DNA of 64,000 bases from CAVURS01 sp963795385. GTDB lineage: Bacteria; Actinomycetota; Actinomycetes; Actinomycetales; CAVURS01. Where the stretch lies: positions 957,598 to 1,021,597 of the forward strand of contig CAWCHK010000014.1 in NCBI GenBank assembly GCA_963795385.1, given 5' to 3'. Made by a program: the position numbers and the translations under genes. The notes beneath the pieces were generated by a model, which was given only the letters and a program-made list of their open reading frames with translations, was not told the DNA's origin and did not search any database. Numbering within the stretch: the first letter of the stretch is position 1; every line of letters starts with the position of its first letter. Positions 55,996 through 64,000 of the stretch are shown here, one piece after another.

Positions 55996-57545
55996 TTCGT
56001 CGCGTTCCGATTCCACAGCCAACTGATGGCGGCCGGGATCCACCGCTGCACCGGTTCCGTTGGCCGGGAGCGCTTGGCCATCAAGATAGATTCAAGATCG
56101 CCTGTCAGTCGCACTTCGAACGCTGCCTGATCGGTCATCGCCTGCGCCAGCGCAGCGGCACGCGTGGATGCCGCGGCGTATTCCTGTGGATCCCGCAGAA
56201 GGTGTATGGCCGTCTCGGCGTAGTCGCGCCACGTCGAAACCACCAGCGTTGGATCGCGCTGCAGATCGATGGCTGGCATTTCAGCACTGTGCATCGTCAC
56301 CACGGGGCGGCCTTTGGCGATCATTTCGCGACAGGACTCACCGCCAGTTACAGGCCAAGTGTCGAGGAACACATCCAGGAACCGCCCCCAAGAGTGCCCC
56401 GGAACGAAGCCTTCCACCACCCGCATTCGGTCACCCACCGGGCTGCGCGCAATGAACGCACGGAGTTCCGATGCATCTCCGGTCCCACCGGTGACGAAGG
56501 CCACGTCAGGGCAGAATTCCAGGATTCGCTCGGCAGCCAGCAGGCAGGGTTCGGTGACCTTGACCAGTCGACCATAATTGCCGATCAGCCGCAGCCCTTG
56601 CGGCAGGCCCGCGCGCTCTCGAGCGACTTGTTCGGGATCTTCCGCCGGGTTCAGCCTAGCGAGGTCCCAGGGCGGGTTGAACGACAGCATCCGGGCATTC
56701 CCCCAGCCCGCCACGCCAGCGTCGAAGCCGAAGCTGTTGAAAACACCGTCCAGGTACGGAACTGGCCAAGCGGGCATGCCACCCTGCAGGAACAGTTGGA
56801 CTGGAGCGAGGCGGCGAGCAAACAGCGCAGTGGGCACGGCGTTGTTCATATCGGAAATGGCGATCGCGGGCGGGTCAGCGGCAGCCAACGCCTCGATCGC
56901 GTCGATCATAGCGCCCGGTGTTTCGGCCTTGGGTTCATAACAGGTGGCACCGATGTCACGCAGCAAATCGAGAAAGCCAGGGTCGCTAAAGCGCCAAGCC
57001 ACGACCGAGAGGCGGAATTGATCCCGTTGGGCCAGTAGCGATGGAGCGACGTGGCGCAGCGCCATCGCCATGGGGTCGCCAGTGCTGGCGAACATCGCCA
57101 GCCAGACCACGTGCACAGGCTGGCTTGAAGCCGGCAGCGGCGGCAGCCGCGCCCCTCGGCCAAATGCGGCGGCTACCGCCTGCATTCCACGCATTGCCCT
57201 CTGACACTGCCGTGTGCTCGATTCGTTGAAGCACCATGCTAGGAAAAAAAGGAAATCGCCCAACTCGCACATCAGTTCGACGTCCAGTGTGTCGACCGAG
57301 GCCCAACGGATAATGGCATATTCCACTGCCGCGTGATGCTGCTCAGCCCGCCGGTCCCAACGCCAAAAATAATATGCAAAGCCATGCGCAAGCGCAGCGC
57401 GATAGGCGGTTCGATCGATTACCTCCGCTGGGGACAACCTCAGCAAGGCATCAAGGTCGGCAGCAAAACGGTCATGATTTGCGGCAGCGCTTTCGCCTCC
57501 CAGACTAGTCAGGGAGGCGATCAGCCCGCAGACGGTCGTGGACAT
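55992..57545 (-). CDS. GT-B glycosyltransferase, OGT/SPINDLY (GT41)-like C-terminus
   Basis: 517 residues. The N-terminal ~130 residues are helical with no clear TPR. The rest is a GT-B fold: PVHVVWLAMFASTGDPM, AIAISDMNNAVPTALFARRL, LIGNYGRLVKVTEPCLLAAE, VEGFVPGHSWGRFLDVFLDT, then WPVTGGESCREMIAKGRPVV. The last motif corresponds to the nucleotide-sugar loop of O-GlcNAc transferase-type enzymes (DTxPxxGGxTxxExLxxGxPVV). Likely cytoplasmic. It could glycosylate a protein (adhesin or flagellin) or a lipid-linked glycan. Overlaps the methyltransferase gene and is divergent from wecE, with a 166-base promoter region between them. Confidence 0.75.
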   Translation of the reverse strand: MSTTVCGLIASLTSLGGESAAANHDRFAADLDALLRLSPAEVIDRTAYRAALAHGFAYYFWRWDRRAEQHHAAVEYAIIRWASVDTLDVELMCELGDFLFFLAWCFNESSTRQCQRAMRGMQAVAAAFGRGARLPPLPASSQPVHVVWLAMFASTGDPMAMALRHVAPSLLAQRDQFRLSVVAWRFSDPGFLDLLRDIGATCYEPKAETPGAMIDAIEALAAADPPAIAISDMNNAVPTALFARRLAPVQLFLQGGMPAWPVPYLDGVFNSFGFDAGVAGWGNARMLSFNPPWDLARLNPAEDPEQVARERAGLPQGLRLIGNYGRLVKVTEPCLLAAERILEFCPDVAFVTGGTGDASELRAFIARSPVGDRMRVVEGFVPGHSWGRFLDVFLDTWPVTGGESCREMIAKGRPVVTMHSAEMPAIDLQRDPTLVVSTWRDYAETAIHLLRDPQEYAAASTRAAALAQAMTDQAAFEVRLTGDLESILMAKRSRPTEPVQRWIPAAISWLWNRNATK

Positions 57546-57711
57546 TCAGCCTCGGATTCGCCGTGACGAACCTGCTACACCACTGGCACCCACGAAAGTC
57601 CAGTTGTGCTGGGGGCGATCGCCTGTAACTGTAGTCTCTGCAGGATGCTAGGCACGATTCTTGCCCAACGCGGCGGGCTGCCGCACGATCCAGGTTGGAA
57701 GGAGTTCGTCA

Positions 57712-58890
57712 TTGCCCGTTACCCCGCTTACCCTGGCTGCCAACCCGGCCGACAAGATACCCTTCGGTAAGCCGACGACCGTGGGTCGGGAACTGGAATA
57801 CATCGCCGAGGCCATTCGCAACGGCACGATCGCCGGCGGCGGCCCCTTCATGCGGCGCGGCGAAACCTGGCTGGAAGAGGCTCTCCCCGCGCGACGTGCG
57901 CTGTTGACGCATTCGTGCACGGCTGCTCTTGAGATGGCTGCCATCCTGTCCCGGGTCGGGCCTGGGGATGAGGTCATCATGCCCTCGTTCACATTCTCGG
58001 CGACCGCTACTGCTTTCGTGCTGCGCGGCGCAACTCCGGTCTTCGTCGATATCCGCGCTGACACGCTCAACATCGACGAAACGCAGATCGAACCCGCGAT
58101 CACGTCGCACACCCGCGCCGTGGTGCCGGTGCATTATGCCGGCTTGGCCTGCGAGATGGATCCCATCCTCGACCTCGCTGCGCGCCGCGACCTGCTTGTG
58201 ATCGAGGATGCCGCCCAGGCACACCTGTCGCACTACAAGGGACGGCCGCTCGGTACGCTGGGTCATATGGGCTGCCTCTCCTTTCACGAAACCAAGAATA
58301 TCATCTCCGGGGAAGGCGGCGCGTTGCTGGTGAATGACGAACGCTTCATCGAGCGCGCCGAGGTCGTGCGGGAGAAGGGCACCGACCGAAGCCGCTTCTT
58401 CCGCGGCGAGGTGGACAAGTACACCTGGCAGGACATAGGTTCATCCTACTGTCCCGGAGAGATCATCAGCGCCTTTCTGTTTGCCCAGTTCGAGCACGCG
58501 ACGGCAATCTGCGACCGTCGTCGGGCGCTTTACGAACTGTACCGGGAAGGTCTGGCTTCGCTTGCCGCGGCTGGAGATATCGCCATTCCACAGGCGACCG
58601 GCGCAGAGACCAATGGCCACATCTTTTGGCTGCTGCTGCGCGATGAGCCCACACGCGCAGCGCTGATCCGGCATCTCAACCAGCAAGGCATCAACGCCGT
58701 CTTTCACTACGTGCCGCTGCATTCCGCTCCTGCTGGTCGCCGGTACGGGCGCCCGGCGGCGGAAGTGCTGCCGGTGACCGACAGCGTCAGCAGCCGGCTG
58801 CTGCGCCTGCCGCTCTACCTCGAACTCGGCGACGCCGATGTCGCGCGGGTGGTGCGCGCGGTAGGCAATTTCTTCGGCCGAAATATCTGA
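57712..58890 (+). CDS. wecE: dTDP-4-amino-4,6-dideoxygalactose transaminase (DegT/DnrJ/EryC1/StrS family)
   Basis: 392 residues. PLP enzyme converting dTDP-4-keto-6-deoxyglucose to dTDP-4-amino-4,6-dideoxygalactose. Close to E. coli RffA/WecE throughout: TIAGGGPFMRRGETWLEE, ALLTHSCTAALEMAAIL, GDEVIMPSFTFSATATAFVL, VIEDAAQAHLSHYKGRPLG, the PLP Lys in SFHETKNIISGEGGALL, REKGTDRSRFFRGEVDKYTW and VFHYVPLHSAPAGRRYG. The start is taken as TTG 57712, because AAGGAG lies seven bases before it; the open frame continues to 57661 without another ribosome site. No dTDP-glucose synthase or dehydratase genes lie in the window. Confidence 0.92.
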   Translation: MPVTPLTLAANPADKIPFGKPTTVGRELEYIAEAIRNGTIAGGGPFMRRGETWLEEALPARRALLTHSCTAALEMAAILSRVGPGDEVIMPSFTFSATATAFVLRGATPVFVDIRADTLNIDETQIEPAITSHTRAVVPVHYAGLACEMDPILDLAARRDLLVIEDAAQAHLSHYKGRPLGTLGHMGCLSFHETKNIISGEGGALLVNDERFIERAEVVREKGTDRSRFFRGEVDKYTWQDIGSSYCPGEIISAFLFAQFEHATAICDRRRALYELYREGLASLAAAGDIAIPQATGAETNGHIFWLLLRDEPTRAALIRHLNQQGINAVFHYVPLHSAPAGRRYGRPAAEVLPVTDSVSSRLLRLPLYLELGDADVARVVRAVGNFFGRNI

Positions 58891-58931
58891 AGCGCTTTGA
58901 TCCTGGGCGGATACAGTGCGGGGACCTATGT

Positions 58932-59642
58932 ATGTCGCGGCAGGTTGCCATCATCCAGTCCAGCTACATACCGTGGCGAGGCTATTTTGCCATCATAGCC
59001 CGATGCGACGCATTCATTTTACTTGACAGCGTGCAGTTCACGCGGCGCGACTGGCGCACCCGCAACCGCATCAAGACGCCCATTGGACCGCTCTGGCTGT
59101 CAGTACCAGTTCACCAGAAGGGCAACTACCACGCCCCGATCGACGCGATCACAATCGCCGAGAAGGGCTGGGCGCGCCAGCACCTGCGCAGCATAGAGGC
59201 CAACTACCGCCGTGCGCCGCATTTCTCCACGGTGTTTCCCGCACTGGAGACGGCGTACGCGACAGCCGCAGCCGAGGCTTCACTTGCCGCGGTCAACCAA
59301 GGGCTCACCGCAGCCCTGTGCGACCTGCTCGGCATCGCCACACCGCTGTTGCGCGACGTAGACTTGGTGGAACGCAAGCGGTTGGATTCGCTGGACCCGA
59401 CCGCAAGGCTGGTGGACCTGGCGACGGCGGCCAATGCAACGACATACCTCTCTGGCCCCTCGGCCCGCAGTTACCTGGATGAAGCCGCATTCACGGCACG
59501 CGGCGTGGCGGTCGCTTGGATGGACTACGGGAGGCTGCCAGAGTACCCGCAGCTTTGGGGGCAATTCGATCCATCGCTTTCAGTCGTGGATGCCCTGCTG
59601 AACCTGGGGGCTGAGGGAGCTCGGGCTGTGCTGGACGGCTAG
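58932..59642 (+). CDS. WbqC family protein
   Basis: 236 residues. Diagnostic N-terminus VAIIQSSYIPWRGYFAIIAR, then LLDSVQFTRRDWRTRNRIKT and SVPVHQKGNYHAPIDAI, and GPSARSYLDEAAF near the end. WbqC proteins are found beside sugar aminotransferases in O-antigen and glycan loci and are thought to modify the amino sugar (acyl transfer or related), though the reaction is poorly defined. It follows wecE by 41 bases in the same direction, supporting action on the 4-amino sugar. Confidence 0.88.
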   Translation: MSRQVAIIQSSYIPWRGYFAIIARCDAFILLDSVQFTRRDWRTRNRIKTPIGPLWLSVPVHQKGNYHAPIDAITIAEKGWARQHLRSIEANYRRAPHFSTVFPALETAYATAAAEASLAAVNQGLTAALCDLLGIATPLLRDVDLVERKRLDSLDPTARLVDLATAANATTYLSGPSARSYLDEAAFTARGVAVAWMDYGRLPEYPQLWGQFDPSLSVVDALLNLGAEGARAVLDG

Positions 59643-59813
59643 ACGGTCTCCGCGTTATCCGCGCGGGCATACGACGTCGACCGGGCTGCTCGCCAACGAG
59701 ACTCTGGACACTTCCTGAGTGCTCGACTACCCACAGGGCTATTGGCCAGCCTTGGGGAACGGCCACAAACCGGCGGCGAAACGGCTCCGCTTGTCAGGTC
59801 CAGGGGGATAGGC

Positions 59814-60851
59814 GTGTCGATGCACAACGAACAATCGCACACAGCGCCGGGTGAATACCCGCAGATCAGCGTCGTCATTCCGGTGTTCCAATCTTCGGCG
59901 ACGTTGGGCGAGCTTCACCGGCGGCTGACGGCAACCCTCACCGAACTGGTTGACAGCCACGAGATTGTTTTCGTCGACGATCGGAGCACCGATCAGTCCT
60001 GGCCAAATCTGGTCAGGCTTGCCCGGCGGGACCCCCGAGTGGTGGCGTGCCGGCTGTCACGCAACTTCGGCCAGCACCTGGCGATCACGGCGGGGCTCCG
60101 CGAGTGCAGCGGCCAGCATGTGGTGGTGATGGACTGCGACCTGCAGGATCCGCCAGAGGCAATCCCCAGTCTATGGGCGGCCGCCCAGGAAGGTTTCCCG
60201 ATCGTCTTGGCCAAGCGCAAGGCGAACTATCACTCGCGCTACCGGACTTTGGCGAACAGGGCATATTTCCGGCTTCTCGCCTGGTTGACCGGCCAACACA
60301 TTGATGGAGAGCTGGGATCGTTCAGCATGATTTCTCGACCAGTCGTCGATGAATTCCTGCGGTTTCGCGAGTACCAAAGGCACTACCTGTTCATTCTCTA
60401 CTGGCTCGGTTTTGACAGCCGAACGATCGAATATGAGCGACACACGCGCGGCGTTGGCAAGTCTAGCTACAGTTTCGGCAAGCTGCTGACGCATGCCCTG
60501 CAAGGCGTGTTCTTTCAGACCACAGTATTCCTGCGACTCGTGATGTACGGCGGCTTTCTGGTCTCCTTGTTTGGCCTGCTCGTCGCAGCCGTCATCATGC
60601 TCGAGCGCTTCCGCGGTTCGCTGCTGCCAGGCTGGACCAGTCTGATCGTCCTGCAACTTCTCATGAGCGGCCTGACCATCACCGCGGTCGGAACAGTCGG
60701 CCTGTACGTCGCCCGCATATTCGAGCAGGTCAAGCAGCGACCGCTCTACGTCATCGAGGAGCGCGTGCGGATTGCCGGCACCTTTGAGCACGCCGGCTTG
60801 CAGTCCGCGCACGTCGGTTTCGAGCGCACCCGTTATGACGGTGTCGGCTAA
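59814..60851 (+). CDS. Family 2 glycosyltransferase, polyprenyl-phosphate sugar transferase type (DPM1/ArnC/GtrB-like)
   Basis: About 345 residues. The GT-A domain has ISVVIPVFQSSATLGELHRR, IVFVDDRSTDQSW, LSRNFGQHLAITAGL and VVMDCDLQDPPEAIPSLW (the DxD site and DLQDPP motif); two C-terminal membrane helices follow (FLVSLFGLLVAAVIML; LQLLMSGLTITAVGTVGLYV). Such enzymes load a sugar on undecaprenyl phosphate, supplying donors to GT-C proteins on the outer face, which fits the two GT-C-like proteins in this locus. GTG at 59814 is preferred (AGGGGG six bases upstream); ATG at 59820 is the alternative. Confidence 0.88.
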   Translation: MSMHNEQSHTAPGEYPQISVVIPVFQSSATLGELHRRLTATLTELVDSHEIVFVDDRSTDQSWPNLVRLARRDPRVVACRLSRNFGQHLAITAGLRECSGQHVVVMDCDLQDPPEAIPSLWAAAQEGFPIVLAKRKANYHSRYRTLANRAYFRLLAWLTGQHIDGELGSFSMISRPVVDEFLRFREYQRHYLFILYWLGFDSRTIEYERHTRGVGKSSYSFGKLLTHALQGVFFQTTVFLRLVMYGGFLVSLFGLLVAAVIMLERFRGSLLPGWTSLIVLQLLMSGLTITAVGTVGLYVARIFEQVKQRPLYVIEERVRIAGTFEHAGLQSAHVGFERTRYDGVG

Positions 60852-61006
60852 GCGCCAGTAAGCCGGGTGCGCAATGTTATTGTAATGATCGGACCGAACC
60901 GCGCTGGCATCAGGATTGTGGCGCACGCAGGAGGCATTCTCCCCCTCCCCTCTGCCCGCACTGACGATTGGCGTGGTGGCCGCACGCAATTCGTCAGCCG
61001 TAGCCG

Positions 61007-62846
61007 ATGACATCGAACGCGTTTGGCTCCGGGGGCCGACGAGCAAGCCGGAGCGTGGCCGACCGGCAAGTTCCCTCCCCAGCGAACCCCGGCATTCGAT
61101 TCGGCTGGTACGAGGCCTTACTGCTCATGGTTGTGCCCGCGGTGTTCCTGGGCATAGCGCGCTTCGAGCTGTTTCCTCCGCCCGGTTGGGTCGATCCCGA
61201 GATGTATCTCGGCTTTTTCCTGAACTTCCCGCGGGCCCTCGCGCGCTTCGGTCCAGACTATTTCTCGATGCGTTTGCCGTGGACCCTGATGGGGTTTGCG
61301 GCGCACCGCATCCTCGCGCCGAACATGGCGAACTACGCTATGGTCCTCGCTTTTATTACCTCGCCATTGGTTCGGCCTATCTCATTATGGTGCCGCGCTA
61401 CGGTCGCATCGGCGGGATCGCCGCGGCGTGGTGGCTCGCGTTCAACCCGCTGTGGCTGGCCGCAGCAACACGAGGTTATGTCGATGGACCGGCAATGGCG
61501 TTCATGTTGGCCGGGTTCGCCTGCCTGATCAATCGAGGCCGCCTGTTCGGCCATCGGCGCGACCTGTGCCTCGCCGGCAGTTGCTGGGCGTTTGCCGTCT
61601 TCACCCATCCGATGACGGTCTTCCTCACGGCGATGGGTGGTGGCGCGTGGCTCCTGGGGGATCGGCCAAGTCGTTCAGAGTTTGTGGGAACTGCTGCCTG
61701 GGTCGCAATCGGCGGCATTGCGGCGACCCTTGCGCTTGCGACAGCCGGCTCGGCTCTCGGCGCTCCGTTCCTGTTCTTTACCGCCTATGCCGGCACGGTA
61801 AAGCACGCGCTCGCCGGGTCAGGTATGGATTTCATCCGGCCGGCGGCGGACTGGCTCCCGGGCGCCTATCGGATGATCCCACCTTTCGCCTTCGTCGTCG
61901 TCGGCGGCGCGTTCCTGTTGTCGCGCCGGGATTGCCGAGCTTGGTCGGGTATGGTGCTGCTCGCGGTGGGACTGATGTGCGCATCCATCGTCTGGCTGGA
62001 GCTCTGGAACCTGCTGACCGCCGGCGTAACCTTTCAGGTATCGCATTACTCCAGCTACCTGCTGCCCGCCCAGGCGCTCGTATTCGGTGCGATCGCAGGC
62101 GAGGTGTCGCAGGCGCAAACGACCGACCGTAAGGATTTCAGCCTGCTGACTGCGCTTGTCGTGTCGGCATTGCTGCCGGTGCTGGCCGTCGAGCGGCTAT
62201 GGCAGTGGGAGGGGGCGTGGCGTGAAGGCCTGTACTTCTGGCTGGTGCCTGTCAGCCTGTTTGCATTGGCCGCAATCATGCTCTTCGGGCCACATCGGCG
62301 GATCGCAATACCATTGCTCATGCTGGCCACGGTTGTTGCCGGGACCGCTAACCTCGATACACGGCGCATTTTCCGGGCGGCGGGCAATCCTGACTACAAG
62401 CCATACTATCGGGCGGCAATCCGACTGAACGACATCGTTCAGGGCGCCGGTCTGGACGGCCGGCGGCTGTATTTCTGGTAAATCGCCAAGCCTTCACGAC
62501 AGGCGATGCCCGGCGCGACGCCTGGCTGATCTTCAATCACAGTTTCGCCGGCGCGAGTATGCAATTGGGTGTTCTCGACAGTCTGACGTCGATCTGGTTG
62601 TGGGACCGCACCAACCTAAACTTCGATATGCCGCATCTCAGTGCGGTTGAGGCACGCGGCATCGCGGAATCTGCGCCGCTGGTCTCGCTGGTTCTGCTAT
62701 GTCAGCGACAGGCCGATTGCACGCAAGGTGTCGACGCCCTGGCAAAGCAGGGGATCGCCACCGTCACCCGCGTTCGCGAACGGATCGTCGAGGATCGCGC
62801 ATTGGACCTCACCGTTTTGATCGTTGACACAGTGGCATCGCAATGA
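61007..62846 (+). pseudogene. Polytopic membrane protein, GT-C glycosyltransferase-like (paralogue 2), two frameshifts
   Basis: About 610 residues after correction. First helix MVVPAVFLGIARF, then the outside loop LFPPPGWVDPEMYLGFF with an acidic DPE, and LARFGPDYFSMRLPWTLMG. Breaks: near 61352 (ANYAMVLAF then YYLAIGSAYLIMVPRYG; a T lost from a T-run) and near 62479 (RRLYFW-stop, then NRQAFTTGDARRDAW). Later marks AAATRGYVDGPAMAFMLAG, VSHYSSYLLPAQALVFGA and LGVLDSLTSIWLWDRTNLNF match paralogue 1 in order. Its C-terminal outer domain is shorter. It follows the GT2 gene by about 155 bases and ends nine bases from the convergent methyltransferase. Confidence 0.72.
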
Positions 62847-62855
62847 CCTCGCTGG

Positions 62856-63719
62856 TCACGCCTGTATGCGACGACATTCGAACGCCATTGGTGTAGCGAG
62901 CGCTGGTGGTACGTGACGGAGCGCGCCCAAAATCCGGGTGCGCTTCAGCAAGTGGTGCAGCCGCGCAACCAAGCCGCTGTGTCGCGCTCTGAACTCCTCG
63001 TCGTTGTCCAGCCGCGCGAACGCGTCGTACATCATGGCGGGCCTGAACGTGGTGCTAAGGCCGGAGCGCCGCGCGAGGCGCCGGATATCGCGATAAGTCA
63101 CAAAATTGAGCGACGGCCATGTCGGATGCCGGGCAACGCGTGGAAACAACAGGGCGGTAAGGCGCGGCGCCAATGGCACCAACGGAATACCAAAATGGGG
63201 TTCATAAGGGATCGCGTAGTTGGGGCAGAGATGTACCATGCTGCCGCCTGGCGCCAGCACACCTTCCATGGCAGCTATGGCCTCGGCAAGGTTCGGTATG
63301 TGTTCCAGCACGTTAATGGAGAAGATCAGATCGAACTCGCCATGCTGCGCCCGGTCCAGGCGGTCCACCTCGATGTCAAGCATCGGCAGATCGTCCGCGC
63401 CAAGCCACGCCCGCACCGCGGCGCCCAATTGGGCATTGACGTCGAAGCCATTCGCTCCTGGCTCAAGTCCCGTGATCTGGCATCCCCGGCGGGCGAGGCA
63501 GATGCTCAGCACGCTGATGCCAGCACCAACCTCCAGGATCCGCTTGCCGTTGAGGTCCATTCCAGCGAGAATTCTGGCTCCCGCTGCAACTTCGGCGGTA
63601 TACTGGTGTATAGTGCGAGCGACCCGATCCCGATCAAGGCCGGTCCGGGCGGCAGCGAAGGACAAGAACTCCGGAGACCTGAGTGGCTCGTCTAGCTCGT
63701 TCCATGCATCATGCGTCAC
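62856..63719 (-). CDS. Class I SAM-dependent methyltransferase
   Basis: 287 residues. An N-terminal helical segment is followed by RILEVGAGISVLSICLARRG (motif I), ITGLEPGANGFDVNAQLG, FDLIFSINVLEHIPNLAEAI and LAPGGSMVHLCPNYAIPYEP. The NYAIPYEPHFGIPLVPLAP stretch is typical of glycan-locus methyltransferases. Convergent with the GT-C-like gene. Substrate is not deducible; a sugar or a lipid-linked glycan end is likely from context. Intact. Confidence 0.85.
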   Translation of the reverse strand: MTHDAWNELDEPLRSPEFLSFAAARTGLDRDRVARTIHQYTAEVAAGARILAGMDLNGKRILEVGAGISVLSICLARRGCQITGLEPGANGFDVNAQLGAAVRAWLGADDLPMLDIEVDRLDRAQHGEFDLIFSINVLEHIPNLAEAIAAMEGVLAPGGSMVHLCPNYAIPYEPHFGIPLVPLAPRLTALLFPRVARHPTWPSLNFVTYRDIRRLARRSGLSTTFRPAMMYDAFARLDNDEEFRARHSGLVARLHHLLKRTRILGALRHVPPALATPMAFECRRIQA

Positions 63720-64000
63720 GATGCAACCATGAGGACGTTACACGTTGTGGAGCTCAACCGCCGATACTTTGGAAGGATCCCTCTGCGCTACCCAACACCG
63801 AGCCCGCCCATGTTCAATGGCACTGTTTTAGTCGAGTGTCCATGCCCTAGGCACCTGTTCGCGTCCGGTCAATGGTTGGGCAACTATGCAGTCGGTTCAA
63901 ATAGACAACGGCGTTCGCATCACTCGCGCCTTAAGACCCTGCGATGGTAGTGGAAACCACAGCCCCAGGAACCATCCTGCAGCATATGTATGTCCGCGAG
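63720..64000. other. Window end, no supported gene
   Basis: A 79-codon plus-strand frame (63711-63950) starts opposite the methyltransferase N-terminus but resembles no family. The stretch may hold the promoter of the methyltransferase and of a gene beyond the window. Confidence 0.3.

Noticed and set aside
1..64000. CRISPR arrays, insertion sequences, prophage or rRNA genes
   Set aside because: No evenly spaced direct repeats, transposase or integrase motifs, or rRNA sequence were seen on reading through both strands.

Overview
The window is GC-rich, densely coded DNA. Gene content (a complete urt-ure urea cluster, MinCDE, a TreYZ/TreS/GlgE alpha-glucan cluster, RND and EmrAB-type efflux) points to an alphaproteobacterium, probably Rhodospirillales/Acetobacteraceae. 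That placement is an inference from gene content, not a phylogeny. No rRNA, complete tRNA, CRISPR array, integrase or transposase was recognised.

Layout. 1-727: C-terminal half of a copper P1B-type ATPase (+). 795-2198: a small unknown gene and a GAF/GGDEF-like protein with a degenerate active site (+). 2181-12880 (-): urea transport and hydrolysis in transcription order urtA-urtB-urtC-urtD-urtE-ureD-ureA-ureB-ureC-ureE-ureF-ureG, tightly packed, with two strong intercistronic hairpins. 13146-15549 (+): a small monooxygenase-fold protein and minC-minD-minE. 15633-33062 (-): one long run of alpha-glucan genes, in transcription order amylase-like domain/glgE, treS-maltokinase, glgB, glgX, treZ, malQ, treY. 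These would connect glycogen-like glucan, maltooligosaccharides, maltose-1-phosphate and trehalose. 33419-36007 (+): an orphan family-5 solute-binding protein, a carboxymuconolactone decarboxylase-like protein and a decayed oxidoreductase tail. 36033-38888 (-): EmrB/EmrA-type efflux pair. 38889-39771: no credible gene. 39772-45909 (-): tripartite RND pump (OMF, MFP, RND). 46228-46716 (+): small channel-like membrane protein. 46798-49549 (-): flavin monooxygenase and class III extradiol dioxygenase, probably aromatic catabolism. 50008-51162 (+): MetE-like zinc methyltransferase homologue. 51606-63719: a surface-glycan locus with two paralogous multi-membrane (GT-C-like) proteins at its borders, an OGT-like GT-B enzyme, two methyltransferases, a WecE/RffA-type sugar aminotransferase, a WbqC protein and a DPM1/ArnC-type GT2, plus one truly decayed methyltransferase.

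Quality warning. About 35 reading-frame breaks interrupt otherwise well-conserved genes (ureG, ureF, ureB, ureD, treY, malQ, treZ, glgB, treS, glgE, the RND pump and its adaptor, the extradiol dioxygenase, both GT-C proteins). Most resolve as one extra base relative to the conserved frame, and roughly 13 fall in 1.3 kb of glgE. Because the protein motifs on both sides stay intact, insertion-biased sequencing error is the simpler explanation; genuine pseudogenes cannot be excluded from this sequence alone. I list these genes over their full inferred span, mark them as pseudogene type because they are not translatable as given, and state where the frame breaks. By contrast the methyltransferase remnant at 54008-54343 and the oxidoreductase tail at 35640-36007 lack whole domains and look genuinely decayed.
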